Counted from the stretch's first letter, positions 51,339 through 62,159 are shown. The stretch: 64,000 nucleotides of DNA from Parabacteroides johnsonii DSM 18315 (GCF_025151045.1 NZ_CP102285.1:1922001-1986000); one strand, 5' to 3'. Notes: generated by a model not told the origin, from the sequence alone. A program made the numbers and translations.

Positions 51339-53669
51339 TCAATTGTTCTTCACGCTCTCCACCGGATTCGCATTCGCCGCATTCCAGCTCTGGAAGAATA
51401 CCGCCAGGAAGGAGATCAGAAGGCAAAACAGGCCAGCCGCAATGAAGATCAGCGGGCTAAGTGTGATCCGGTAGTTGTAGTCCTCCAACCATTGCTTCAT
51501 AAAAAACCAGCTCAGTGGCGTCGCGATCACGAACGCAATCCCAACATACATCAGGAACGTACCGACGAGGCGAATCAAGATTCCCCGGTTGTCCGAACCG
51601 AACACCTTGCGGATCGCCACCTCCTGCGAACGTTGCAGGATGAAATAGGTCGACATCGCCAGTAACCCCAACAGAGAAATCAGGATCGCAATGCAGGCAA
51701 AGATCACCACGATCTTGGCCAAACGGATCTGCGACTCAAAATGTGCTCGGATGCCCTGGTCAATAAACCGCCCCTCGAAAGGAATACCCGACACCTCCTC
51801 GAAGACCTTGCGCACAGACTCATATGCTTCGACTGGATCACCCTGTACCTCGATCACATAATCCCACGGCCACCAGCCGGATTCCGTATTCCGGAAACGG
51901 AACATCACCGGTGAATTTTTCCGCGTGATGTCCCTCAACTGGAAATCACGGATCACCCCTAAGATCGGGACCGTATTTTCATACATCTTGAAAGAAGGGG
52001 CATCTTCCGTCAGTTCCATCTGTTTAAAAGCCAGCTCGTTCAAATACCAGCCTCCATCGGCATTAGCCACCCGGTTGTCCGACTTGATTTCGAAACCGAA
52101 GATGTGGAAAGCCGCACTGTCGACCTGCACTTGCTGGAAGCTGAGCGATTTGCCTTCATAAGTTCCGCTCATATTGTTCGTCCCACTCGAAGGTGTCCCG
52201 TTGCTGTGACCGACGGCCTTGACCATCGGAAGCTGGCGCAACAGATCTTCCGCCCGCTCCATCTCGCTCTTCGAACGGAAAACATTATTCGATTCGATGA
52301 TGTTCGTCGTATTATAGCCCAACGGAGCATGTATCAGATGGTCGATCTGGAGATACATCGTCAGCGAGGCAGCGATCATGGCGATCGTAATTACATTCTG
52401 AAACGTAATAAAGACCTTACTGAACACCATCTTCGTCTGCCGGCGGAACGTCCCGCGCACTACGTCGATCGGCTTGGCCGACGAGATCATCAAGGCCGGA
52501 AGGAGTCCCGACAAAGCTCCCGTCAGCACAATAAATGCAACGATCGCCCCTATCCAAAGTGGTGTCGCCAGCACATCGAACGTCAAACGCACCTGCAACA
52601 AATCATTGGCATACGGCAATGCCGCCTTGGCACACATCAGCCCGATAATAAACGAAACGACTGTCAGGAAAGTAGCCTCCAGCATCAACCGCAGGAACAG
52701 TTCCACACGCGAAGAACCTAAAAGGCGACGTGTCGCCATCTCCTTCGCCCGCTGGCCGGCCTGTGCCACCGTCAGGTTGATATAGTTGATGATCGCGAAA
52801 ATCAGGATCAGGATACCGACAGACATCAGGACCAATGAAAAGCGCTTATCCCCTCGGTTCAAACTATGCACCCCTGTATTTCCGAAATAGATCTCCGAAA
52901 GGGGAACAATGCGCACCTCTTTCATGAAATCATTCTTGTAAAGCCAATACCGCTCTTTGAAAAAGCTCAATATCTCATCCGCCCGTCCCTGCAAGTCCAT
53001 TCCCGGCTTCAGCAACAGGAACGAGACACAGGAGCCGGCATTACCCGGATTTGTCTTCGACAATGACTGGTTGAATTCCGTCACCCGCTCGATACGCACC
53101 AACAGGTCCATATTCGGAATCACCGAACGGTTGATGTCCTCCATGACACCGGTTACCATGACACTGGTCGAGTCGCTGATGCGCAAACTCTTCCCGATCG
53201 GATTATCATTACCGAATACTTTCCGGGCAAAGCTTTCCGAAACTACCACGCTGTAGGGATCTTCCAGAAGCCGGTCACGGTCACCATCGAGTACCTTGAA
53301 CGAAAAAAGATCGAAAAACGTTGAATCCGCATACACAAGATCAGCCGTCAACTTCTTGTCGCCATAAAAAATCTGTTTGCCCTTCCCCTGATCCGTGATG
53401 ACCGGACAGACTTTTTCGATTTCCGGATAACGTTCTTCCAACCAATAAGAAACCGGAACAGCCGATTCCAAAAACTCTTCATTGCCGATAGCAACGATCC
53501 GGTCGTAATTCGCCTGCTGCTTGTCAATATTCAATTCCCGTTCCACATATACCGCAATCAGGATCACGAACATCAGCGAAACGGACAGTCCGAAGACATC
53601 TATCGCCGTGTACCCTTTATTCCGGCTCAGGAATTTCAGAAAAGATTTTATATCCAATAGATTGCTCAT
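51339..53669 (-). CDS. FtsX/MacB-type ABC transporter permease (2)
   Basis: The 776-residue paralogue of the neighbouring permease has an N-terminal helix after LSRNKGYTAIDVFGLSVSLM. The first conserved block is AQAGQRAKEMATRRLLGSSR with FtsX helices at about 285-430, the second periplasmic domain follows, and the C-terminal block is LQRSQEVAIRKVFGSDNRGI with three helices. Both permeases end in the family's NPVES(V)K signature. It starts 95 bases after the ATPase stop and ends 18 bases before permease 1, within one operon. Confidence 0.9.
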   Translation of the reverse strand: MSNLLDIKSFLKFLSRNKGYTAIDVFGLSVSLMFVILIAVYVERELNIDKQQANYDRIVAIGNEEFLESAVPVSYWLEERYPEIEKVCPVITDQGKGKQIFYGDKKLTADLVYADSTFFDLFSFKVLDGDRDRLLEDPYSVVVSESFARKVFGNDNPIGKSLRISDSTSVMVTGVMEDINRSVIPNMDLLVRIERVTEFNQSLSKTNPGNAGSCVSFLLLKPGMDLQGRADEILSFFKERYWLYKNDFMKEVRIVPLSEIYFGNTGVHSLNRGDKRFSLVLMSVGILILIFAIINYINLTVAQAGQRAKEMATRRLLGSSRVELFLRLMLEATFLTVVSFIIGLMCAKAALPYANDLLQVRLTFDVLATPLWIGAIVAFIVLTGALSGLLPALMISSAKPIDVVRGTFRRQTKMVFSKVFITFQNVITIAMIAASLTMYLQIDHLIHAPLGYNTTNIIESNNVFRSKSEMERAEDLLRQLPMVKAVGHSNGTPSSGTNNMSGTYEGKSLSFQQVQVDSAAFHIFGFEIKSDNRVANADGGWYLNELAFKQMELTEDAPSFKMYENTVPILGVIRDFQLRDITRKNSPVMFRFRNTESGWWPWDYVIEVQGDPVEAYESVRKVFEEVSGIPFEGRFIDQGIRAHFESQIRLAKIVVIFACIAILISLLGLLAMSTYFILQRSQEVAIRKVFGSDNRGILIRLVGTFLMYVGIAFVIATPLSWFFMKQWLEDYNYRITLSPLIFIAAGLFCLLISFLAVFFQSWNAANANPVESVKNN

Positions 53670-53764
53670 AATGTTACTTTTAATTAAGCGATATATCCGA
53701 CTTTCCCAAGCCGGATATATCTACAAAAAACAATTTGAATGTGTCTATGCGTTTTTGCAAAAAA

Positions 53765-54445
53765 TCAAATGAATTCGCTTATGGATGAAACGATACTACC
53801 GTCGAACAGGTTGATCACGCGGTGGGCGAAACTCGCATCGTGTTTAGAGTGGGTCACCATGACGATAGTGGTTCCTTCTTTGTTTAGTTCAGTCAGGAGT
53901 TGCATCACTTCAGCACCGTTTTTGGAGTCGAGGTTACCGGTCGGCTCATCGGCGAGAATGATTTTCGGATTCGAAACGACGGCACGGGCGATGGCTACAC
54001 GCTGCTGCTGACCTCCGGAAAGCTGCTGCGGGAAGTGACTGGCCCGGTGGCTGATGTTCATGCGTTTCAGGATATCACTCACCATCTGCTTGCGCTCGCT
54101 TGCTTTCACTTTCAGGTAGGTAAGCGGCAACTCCACGTTTTCAAATACATTCAGTTCATCGATCAGGTTAAAACTCTGGAACACGAAACCGATATTGCCT
54201 TTACGCACCTGTGTACGTTCTTTTTCTTTCAGGTGTCCGACTTCTTTGCCCGCCAGGTAATAGTCGCCCGACGTCGGATTGTCCAGCAAACCTAAGATAT
54301 TCAGCAAAGTGGACTTTCCACAGCCGGAAGGGCCCATGATTGCCACAAACTCACCATCCTTCACTTCCATCGACACTCCGTTCAATGCTATCGTTTCCAC
54401 TTCTTCCGTACGGAAAAACTTACTTAATCCTTCAATTTTAATCAT
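53765..54445 (-). CDS. ABC transporter ATP-binding protein, LolD/MacB-type
   Basis: From the ATG at 54445 (MIKIEGLSKFFRTEEVETIA) the product has 226 residues. It shows Walker A GPSGCGKST, Q-loop FVFQSFNLID, signature LSGGQQQR, Walker B IILADEPTGNLD and the switch His in MVTHSKHD. It is a stand-alone ATPase of the LolD/MacB class, the partner for FtsX-type permeases. The frame continues 21 codons upstream into the leader, where no family sequence exists. It heads the operon behind a sigma-54-type promoter. Confidence 0.95.
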   Translation of the reverse strand: MIKIEGLSKFFRTEEVETIALNGVSMEVKDGEFVAIMGPSGCGKSTLLNILGLLDNPTSGDYYLAGKEVGHLKEKERTQVRKGNIGFVFQSFNLIDELNVFENVELPLTYLKVKASERKQMVSDILKRMNISHRASHFPQQLSGGQQQRVAIARAVVSNPKIILADEPTGNLDSKNGAEVMQLLTELNKEGTTIVMVTHSKHDASFAHRVINLFDGSIVSSISEFI

Positions 54446-54492
54446 GACTGTATCTGTTTTTATTGTTATTACTTCTTCTTGCTTACTTATAG

Positions 54493-54507
54493 GCAAACAG
54501 CGTGCCA
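54493..54507 (-). promoter_or_regulatory. Sigma-54 (-24/-12) promoter of the ABC operon
   Basis: The minus strand reads TGGCACGCTGTTTGC, a perfect TGGCAC-N5-TTGC, 48 bases before the ATPase start. No TAnnTTTG box fits here. Confidence 0.8.
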
Positions 54508-54562
54508 AAGTATATAAACTATTTATTTACAACATTATAAAGATTTCGATATTTCTGGGGAG

Positions 54563-54600
54563 TGTCTAATTTTTAGACAGTAGTGTAAAGATATTAGACA
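54563..54600. promoter_or_regulatory. Paired enhancer (UAS) sites for the ABC operon
   Basis: The dyad TGTCTAA-TTT-TTAGACA (54563-54579) is followed by a half-matching second site ending TTAGACA (54584-54600), centres 21 bp apart. The first centre is 64 bp upstream of the sigma-54 box, as at 57118. Confidence 0.65.
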
Positions 54601-54627
54601 CTCACCGAAAAATGAAGGGTGTTCAAC

Positions 54628-57010
54628 TTATTCTGATTTTAGACTTTCCACTGGATTCGAATTAGCCACTTTCCAAGTACGATAAACCACACAAATGGCA
54701 ACTATCACCCAAACCGAGAGAGCGCCTATGATAAAGACCATAGGATGCAAACTAACCTTTTCCTGGAACTGTTCTTGCCAATAGTCCGAGATAAAATAGG
54801 AACCGACACATCCTATCAAAACAGCCGGAATGGCGATCTGCATAATATCTTTCAAGAAAATCCGGATAATGTCGAATGATTCCGCCCCATTCACTTTGCG
54901 GATAGCCAACTCTTTGCGACGACGGTTGATCTCATCGTTTGTATATCCGATAAGACCGATCAAGGAAATAATTAGCGTGATGATCCCTCCAACCAGCACT
55001 TGATCGCGGAATTTCCGGGAATCCCGATATAAATTGACGACATCTACCGAATAGATCGACAATGTCTCATTGCGGTCCGGCATCACTTCCAACAAACGAT
55101 TGTTGACTTTATCAACCGCCTCGGCTGTCAAAGTGTTGAACTTAACCAATTGGATCGATAAAGGAGTACTACTAGACCGAAGGGCGATCATCCAAGCGAG
55201 CCAAAGAGCCGATCCGATAATTTTCATATACACCGCAAATGGTGTAGTAACCTCCCGACATGGCATTGACATTCTCACCCTGGTCATGTCCGGTAATAAA
55301 AATCTGCTTTCCTATCGGTCCATCCGGCCAATTGGCATACATCTGTATCTTTTCGACAAAGGCGCGATTCACCATAATTTCATAAGAAACAGCAACGTTT
55401 TCCGTAAATGAACGCCCTTCGATCACGGGGATTTCCATCAATTCCAGATAGCCATTTCCTACCCAATATTGGTCTGCCACATTAAACAACTGTTCTTCCG
55501 ATCCGGGCAACGAGATATTGTTTCCCGACATACCACTAAGAGGCAATGCATAGGCTGTTGAAACCATTTCTACCTCCGGCATACGCATCAATTCCTGTGA
55601 AACCTTCGACCGATTCGTCGAATCGAGTCCTGCGATGTTGCAATAAGCCAAACGGTCGTAAGCATAGCCTGGATCATCATGTATCATAAACTGATGCTGC
55701 CGAATCACATTCATCAACAAGGTGACCAACAATCCCGCCGCAATGAATTGCAAGAATAACAACCCTAATTTCCACACCCGCTTGCTCTCACGAAAATTAC
55801 GAAACGCAGAAGCTACCGGAATGCGAGCAAACAGGAAACCCGGCACATACCCTGTCAACAAAAAGACAACTGCACATATCATCAACAGTAGCCATGCCCC
55901 CTTTGAAAGCAGCAAGTTCGCTACCGAAACGCCTAACAAATCCTCGATCACATCTTGGCATAAGAAGATGATAAAAATAGCTAACAGTAAGGAAATCATC
56001 ATGTGTACAAATGTTTCGGACATTATCATACTATAGATATTTCCTTCCGAAGCACCATAAGACTTGTGTACTGCCACCTCTTTCGTCCGGTTGACGATCG
56101 AAGAGATTGCAATCAAAATATAATTCATAACTGCCGTAAACAACAAAGCGAAAGCCAAAACGGCAAGCATCATCATCATGTTTTCGACATCACTGCTGCC
56201 ACTATGCATCTCCAACATTGGCTTCATGAAAAAATCTAATTCAACTCCAGCCTTTTGCATTTCTTCCTGGTCGATATGGCGCAGTGTCATTTCATGTATG
56301 GCCGGTTTCAGGCTTTCAGGGGAGACACCCGGAGAAAGGCGCACGTAACTCAAATAACGATCGTTGCCCACCCAATTGGTACGACTCCATTCATTCATAC
56401 CATTCATAGAAACCAACATATCAAACCGCAGATGCGAGTTCTCCGGAATATCTTCAAATACGCCCCCGATCGTCAGCTTCATTCCCGGCATATCGTCCGG
56501 AGTGATCTGAATCCCGTTTACCGCATCGATGCCCCCCATCTTCTCAGCCAATGAACGAGAGATCATGGCGTACCAGGGACGAGCCAACACCTCTCTCGGG
56601 TTACCCAGCAGAATCGGCCGCTGCAAAACATCGAACACATTGCTATCTGCCATCAAGATATAATCAGCAAAATAGCGTTCTTTTTCCGGCGTCTTGAATG
56701 TCGTTCCTTCACCGGCAATATATGTCAAGCGAGTTGCCTCCTCGATACCAGGAACTTCAGCCTTCATCCCGCTTGCCACAGCCCCAGGAACTTGAGGAAA
56801 GTCGCCACTTCCATCTGCCGTAACAAAACTTTCAGTCAATCGATAGATACGATCAGCATCCGGATAGAACGTATCATACGACTGTTCAAAATAGATTTTC
56901 GCAATCAAGACCAAAGCGACCGATAACCCTACGCTCAGGGAAACAATTTTCATTCCGTTGTGTCGCCCTTTCTTAAAAAGGGAACGAACTGCGATGTTTA
57001 AGTTTTTCAT
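54628..57010 (-). pseudogene. Frameshifted FtsX/MacB-type ABC permease (3)
   Basis: The first frame runs from ATG 57010 to two consecutive TAG codons at about 55169-55174, ending LARLDDRPSV. The second frame carries on as SSTPLSIQLVKFN and ends in the C-terminal FtsX block RRRKELAIRKVNGAESFDII with three helices and NPVESLKSE. One extra base at the junction explains the break; removing it gives about 793 residues, the same as permease 1. It has its own sigma-54-type promoter. It is either a recent inactivation or a sequencing error. Confidence 0.8.
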
Positions 57011-57047
57011 ATCGTCATGTAATTTATTATATTCTGCCTTTATAGAA

Positions 57048-57062
57048 TCAAAAAACGTGCCA
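57048..57062 (-). promoter_or_regulatory. Sigma-54-like promoter of permease 3
   Basis: The minus strand reads TGGCACGTTTTTTGA, i.e. TGGCAC-N5-TTGA, one base from consensus at the -12 element and the same length as the box at 54493. Confidence 0.7.
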
Positions 57063-57117
57063 AAACACATAATACACTAAGGTTCAAACAAATAAATACA
57101 ACGATATTTTTTCAAAG

Positions 57118-57155
57118 TGTCCAATTATTTGACAATGGTGTACAATAATTAGACA
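57118..57155. promoter_or_regulatory. Paired enhancer (UAS) sites for permease 3
   Basis: TGTCCAA-TTA-TTTGACA (57118-57134) and TGTACAA-TAA-TTAGACA (57139-57155) have centres 21 bp apart. The first centre is 64 bp upstream of the sigma-54 box. Confidence 0.7.
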
Positions 57156-57209
57156 CTCTTGGTTTATTATCCGGCATAGAAAAGACGCTACTACCGAATA
57201 CAGAAAAAA

Positions 57210-58388
57210 CTAATACAGTTCGACCTCCACCAACACTGGATTGTCCTCTTCGTCCAGTGTTTCCGTTATCTCCAACAGCTTGCCGCTCAACTTATGATTC
57301 TCTTTTGCCTCCAACAGAACATGGGGATACAGGATAAAATATAATTTGTTATCCGAAACAACCGGATATTGATTATTGTATCCTTCAAATTCAACATTAA
57401 CCAAACTGCCGACGGCAGGACTCTTCTTATTTATATCATAGACATAGAGTTGACGTTTCAACTGATTCATTCCTTCATCTTTCAAAAAGACGGCATCCAC
57501 AAGCATAATCCGGGAAGTTGCCGCCATTAAGGCACAGCCGATCTTACCATCTTTTTCTTTAGTCAATGGCAAACGGGCAAACATCGGAACCAGTTCACGG
57601 GATGGGGAAATAGCATAGAGCGTATCGGCTGCCGGCTGGCTCAACAGGTATTTCCCACTAGCCGGAAAGAAATGCTGTTGGCGTCCCACAAGGATAAAAG
57701 GCTTACCTTCCCGCATGGTCCATACAAGATTCTGAAAACGCCCTTCAGACCTTACCGGCACAGCTTCGATCTTACCGGTTTCCTTATCCATCAAAAGGAA
57801 GGGATAAGGATTGGGATCCGGAAGCTCTTCAGCATATTTTTTCAGTTCGCCATCCTGGATAAAAGGGGTATTTCTCATTTCGGACAATAACAGGAACCGG
57901 CCATTCAAAGAGATAATATCGTCTATCAAAATGGAATCTGGGATCGGTAACGAGCGCTTATATCTGCCATCCATTCCGTAAACCTGTATTCTTTTAGGGG
58001 CACAGATAAAAACCTCCGCTTTCTCTTGGTCGAAGGCAAAATAATAAATACCTGTATACTCGTCGGCTCCCTGCCCTTTATGGTTAAAGCGGCTTAAACT
58101 ATTGCCATCCTTATCAAACCCTAAAACATCACCGCCTCCCCGATCATAGAAAAAGAGTTTATCACCACAGGGGAGTAAGCGCATATGGTCTCCCAACAAA
58201 ATACTGTCGGATGTGTGAAAACGGATGTACCTGACATTCCCTATATCCTGCAAAGTCACTTCTTTTTCAGGTATATCCTGACGAAAATCCAGCACCGGCA
58301 AGGCTTCCTCCACCCCAGAATTTTTCTTACATGCTCCCAATGTGCACAATAGCAAAATAGTCGGTAACAAAATAAAAATGTTTCTCAT
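57210..58388 (-). CDS. 6-bladed beta-propeller lipoprotein (BF3164/DUF5128-like)
   Basis: From the ATG at 58388 (MRNIFILLPTILLLCTLGAC) the product has 392 residues and a lipoprotein signal with Cys 20. The rest is a chain of propeller blades. Examples are LGDHMRLLPCGDKLFFYDRG, VLGFDKDGNSLSRFNHKGQG with the characteristic G-Q-G turn, and VFICAPKRIQVYGMDGRYKR. Such lipoproteins are common beside ABC or two-component genes in Bacteroidales; their role is unknown, perhaps ligand sensing or scaffolding at the envelope. It precedes the ABC cluster on the same strand but probably has a separate transcript. Confidence 0.82.
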   Translation of the reverse strand: MRNIFILLPTILLLCTLGACKKNSGVEEALPVLDFRQDIPEKEVTLQDIGNVRYIRFHTSDSILLGDHMRLLPCGDKLFFYDRGGGDVLGFDKDGNSLSRFNHKGQGADEYTGIYYFAFDQEKAEVFICAPKRIQVYGMDGRYKRSLPIPDSILIDDIISLNGRFLLLSEMRNTPFIQDGELKKYAEELPDPNPYPFLLMDKETGKIEAVPVRSEGRFQNLVWTMREGKPFILVGRQQHFFPASGKYLLSQPAADTLYAISPSRELVPMFARLPLTKEKDGKIGCALMAATSRIMLVDAVFLKDEGMNQLKRQLYVYDINKKSPAVGSLVNVEFEGYNNQYPVVSDNKLYFILYPHVLLEAKENHKLSGKLLEITETLDEEDNPVLVEVELY

Positions 58389-58556
58389 AATATGATTTTT
58401 TAAGTTGATCCTATCAATATACGAAAGCAAATAAAACAATTTAATTCAAAATAAACAAACACATTACGAATATTTCGTTTATTTACGCTCAAAACGTAAA
58501 ATGAGTACGACGCATATCATTTTCCAAAAGGAAGAAAAGCCATTTCATATATTTTG

Positions 58557-58564
58557 TACTTTTG
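58557..58564 (+). promoter_or_regulatory. -7 box overlapping the start of the MFS gene
   Basis: TACTTTTG lies 5 bases before the ATG at 58570. If real, the mRNA would have almost no leader. The -33 region is poor. Confidence 0.35.
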
Positions 58565-58569
58565 CAGGC

Positions 58570-59730
58570 ATGAAACGGAACATACTTGCTCTTTATCTGA
58601 TCAAACTATCCAAATGGTTCACACTGGTTATGCCTATCATCGTGCTTTTTTACGAAAAACACGGGCTAGGATTGCAGGACGTGTTTATCCTGAAGAGTGT
58701 TTACTCGGTAGCTGCCGTAGCTTTGGAGATTCCTTCGGGTTATCTGGCTGATGTTTGGGGACGCCGAAAATGCCTGATACTGGGGTGTATCCTTTTCTTT
58801 CTCGGATACCTGTGCTATTCGTTCACTTCAACATTCACAGCTTTCCTTTTCGCCGAAATCTTGTTAGGCACAGGGCAAACACTGGTGAACGGTGCAGATT
58901 CCGCTCTATTATACGACACTACCGCCCAATACCAAAAAGAGAATTTATACTTACGATATGAGGGACGGATCACAATGATCGGTAATTTCGCCGAAGCACT
59001 GGCGGGTATCTTTGGCGGTTTATTGGCAGCTTATTCCCTTCGTCTTCCTTTTTATGCGCAAGCTGTGATTGCATTTACAGGCATTCCGGCAGCATTCGTA
59101 CTTAAGGAGGTCAGCCGTTCCAATAAAATACAGAATCCGGTAAACGAGATTGTCCGGATCATTAAATATTCGCTGGTAACGAACAAGCAACTTTGCTACA
59201 ATATCATGTATTCAGGTATCATTGGGGCAGCCACTCTCACGATGGCTTGGTTCGTACAACCGGTTTTAATGTATCTGAAAACTCCCGTTTCCTGGTATGG
59301 CGTTATTTGGACAGTGCTGAACCTGACGGTCGGCTTCGCCGCTCTCTGGTCCGACCGGGTGGACAACTACTTCGGTCCGCGTAAGATGGGAATCCTGATC
59401 CTCGTCTTTATCGTCGGCGGATATATCTCCTTAGCTTTCAACCTTACATATGCCGGCCTTGCCATATTGTTCGTCTTTTACATTTTCCGAGGCTTTGCCA
59501 CACCCATCCTCAAAGGCTACATCAACCAAATGACATTTTCCGACATGAGGGCGACAGTGCTTTCCATCCGTAACTTCATTATCCGCCTGATGTTCGCCGC
59601 TATCGCCCCCTTCATCGGTTGGTTGAATGACATGTATTCCCTCCAGATAGCCTTGCTCGTTTCAGCCGGGATCATATTGATACCGGGAGGGATATTATTA
59701 GGGTTGCAGTTCAGAAAAAATAATCATTAA
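58570..59730 (+). CDS. MFS transporter
   Basis: From the ATG at 58570 (MKRNILALYLIKLSKWFTL) the carrier has 386 residues and about 12 helices. ALEIPSGYLADVWGRRKCLI is the helix 2-3 signature of MFS drug/metabolite carriers, and LLGTGQTLVNGADSALLYD lies in helix 4-5. It resembles the group of uncharacterised Bacteroides MFS proteins near macrolide-efflux types. The frame is open 23 codons upstream, but those codons overlap the promoter-like box. Its stop overlaps the stop of the convergent GH106-like gene. Confidence 0.8.
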   Translation: MKRNILALYLIKLSKWFTLVMPIIVLFYEKHGLGLQDVFILKSVYSVAAVALEIPSGYLADVWGRRKCLILGCILFFLGYLCYSFTSTFTAFLFAEILLGTGQTLVNGADSALLYDTTAQYQKENLYLRYEGRITMIGNFAEALAGIFGGLLAAYSLRLPFYAQAVIAFTGIPAAFVLKEVSRSNKIQNPVNEIVRIIKYSLVTNKQLCYNIMYSGIIGAATLTMAWFVQPVLMYLKTPVSWYGVIWTVLNLTVGFAALWSDRVDNYFGPRKMGILILVFIVGGYISLAFNLTYAGLAILFVFYIFRGFATPILKGYINQMTFSDMRATVLSIRNFIIRLMFAAIAPFIGWLNDMYSLQIALLVSAGIILIPGGILLGLQFRKNNH

Positions 59731-61742
59731 AATTCATCTCTGTCCGGAATAATCATCAAACGCACCGGCCCCAATAACCCGGAGGGTCTCAATGTATCTT
59801 GTCTCGTATACTTGGATATATTTGTCTGAGTATACCTTTCAGCCTCAGGAAGAAATTGATCTCCAATTAACCGATTAGGCCACAAATTTGTTACTTTGAT
59901 TTCTATCTTATTTCTTCCCTGTTTTACATATTCCGAAATCTCCTTTTGAAATGGCCTCAGCCAACAAGTTCCCAGATTATGTCCATTAAGAACAATTTCA
60001 GCCACATTATACAATTCTCCTAAATCAAGAAAAACTTTTGCTCCCTCAATCTCGTCTTTTATTATAAATGTATTTTGATAAGAAGCTGTCCCCGAATAAT
60101 ATTTTATACCTAAATTCTCTGATTCAGGCCAAGATATCAAATTCTTAAATTCAACAGATCCGGGTCCTCCCATTTCCGTTGAAAAAGAGACATTCCAAGA
60201 TGTATTTATCGTTAAATATCGTGCAGAAGCAATTGTAATATTCTTACTTTCACCATTACTATAAGTCAATTGATAATTTCCACTTTTCTCCAAAAAGCAA
60301 CTTCTATTACCATCCGGCCCTGTAACAGAAATTATAGAAGGTTTCGCATTCTCCTTTTTCTCAAAAATAATGAAATAAGAGCCATACGGATCAAATGAAC
60401 AAGGAATATGAGTCCTTTCCCCATCATCAACATATACCCTTTGCTCTATTACTGTACCATCCACTGGATTCCAAATATAAGGTACCTTTCCAGAAGTCCT
60501 GAAAGATAAAGTTGCATAATCTATTGCCTCCTCTCTCAAATTGGCCAAATAATAAATGTCATACTCCTTATTTCGACGATGAATAAAGTCCAATGAGAAA
60601 TTCGAATCTCTATTTTCTATTTTCAAATCCGGCTCTATTTTTTTCTCGGACAAAATCTGATCGATATTTTTCCCATAGACTATTTTTCCATTTCCAACAG
60701 TTCTATCTATCAGTGGTGTATCAAGTTCTCCCCACAATAAATTCGTGATACTTTTTATCTGGCGATCTATCTCTGTACTTTTATATAAACCAATAGAACA
60801 AATAGGTCTGGGACCAACAATCGTTGCACCGTCATACACCATCTCCCTTATTTTTTCCAATACCTCTATAGAAATTCCACTTTCTTCCGGTAAAACCAAT
60901 AATTCATATGAAATTCCATTTGGCAAGCATATCTTCCCATCTTGAACCGACATTTGATTTAATATGACATCAGAATTAACATAATCGTATTGATAACCAA
61001 GATCCATAAGAGCAGAATCTTGCTTATATTGAATCCTTTTTTCAATGCCGGTACCATAATAAATACAAACATCTACAACAGGAGTTCCCTGCTGCAGCAC
61101 ATATTGATTACGGGCCAGATAAGTATTCCAATCCAAAGAATAATTCCACCAAGTAGTATTCCTGTTTATATAGGTCCCTGCATAATAGACAAAACCAGGT
61201 TTCGCTGTTAGAGACGGAGAATGAGGATATGTATGAAAATACAATTTATTGATTCCTTCACAGAAAGCACGGTCCGCAGTCGGTTTTAAAAAATAAGGAT
61301 CTTCCTCCCATTGAGGTCCGACCGATGTAAAAGATTCTGCAGAAATAACATTTTTACCATAAATATGCCCGGCAGAGACAGCTTCTTTCGTCAAAAAACG
61401 CTGCTTTAAGGATATACGATGTGTTTTGGAACGAGCCCAAAACTCCCCCATAGGAACATCCGAATATTTTTGACATAATAATGCATCCGACTGATTCTGA
61501 TGGGGGCCCGAAGCCTCACACATCGTCAATAATCCATCTTTGTGAGCAACTTCTTGTTGGTAACGATAATGTTCCGCAATCAGGTCTGAAACCGTTTGTT
61601 TGTAATCATTCATAAACCTTTGAGAAACATCATGACTTTCTATAATCTCATTTGCAAAAACCGGTAGATACGGAATCGGATCATATCCTCTCCTTGGGGG
61701 TGTGTCATAATTCCCCCTTTCTTTTTTTATGCTGGACAACAT
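59727..61742 (-). pseudogene. 5'-truncated GH106-like alpha-L-rhamnosidase
   Basis: The frame has 671 codons. Its start (after a short unrelated MLSSIKKERGN) enters directly into the middle of a GH106 protein: RGYDPIPYLPVFANEIIES, DLIAEHYRYQQEVAHKDGL, and DVPMGEFWA, the region of the catalytic Glu. The C-terminal part has carbohydrate-binding beta-sandwich features (VFLDLGELYNVAEIVLNGHN, WPNRLIGDQ). Full GH106 enzymes have about 1,000-1,200 residues with a signal peptide; both the signal and the N-terminal third are missing. Upstream are repeats and IS DNA, so a rearrangement probably removed them. Confidence 0.75.
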
Positions 61743-61764
61743 ATAAAGTAAAGTCTAAAAAAAA

Positions 61765-62005
61765 TTGTTTTGTATAAAATAAAATTGTTCCTTTGCAAAG
61801 TCACTCGTTTTAAGAGATATTATAAGTAGAGAGTAACCAAGCAAAAGAAGCCTTGACTATACGGGATGTGTAGCTTGACAACTTATCGTGTCAGGCTTTT
61901 TTTGTAATATGGGATTGACAAGGATAAATAATAATATAATAATGACAGCCGAAACTTTAATTATGACGAGGAGCGTGTCCCATATTTGGGGCGCGCTCCT
62001 TTTGT
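61765..62005 (+). repeat. Structured intergenic repeat, copy 1
   Basis: This shares order and sequence with 63553-63790: TTGTTTTGTATAAAATAAAA, then GTTCCTT, CCTTGACT, TAGCTTGACAACTT and a terminator-like hairpin (AGCTTGAC with GTGTCAGGCT, seven T). A second hairpin follows (GGAGCGTGTCCC with GGGGCGCGCTCC). CCTTGAC and GCTTGAC could compete for the same 3' arm, as in an attenuator. The remaining gap to the IS30 element (62006-62159) shows nothing clear. Confidence 0.65.
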
Positions 62006-62159
62006 AAAAGCCGGTATTCCCACAGCAGTCTTATTGGATCATACCGAAATCCTGAGGGATTAAATATAACCATCTTTCAAAGTATCTATTGCATCTTCCT
62101 ATAAGCCCCCTGATAGTATTCAAGTATTTATTATAATCCCCGATAGTGTAAAAATAATT

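Noticed and set aside
54508-54530. TAnnTTTG-type promoter for the ABC operon
   Set aside because: The only candidate (TATACTTTG) has the wrong spacing, while the same bases give a perfect -24/-12 sigma-54 box with enhancer sites upstream.
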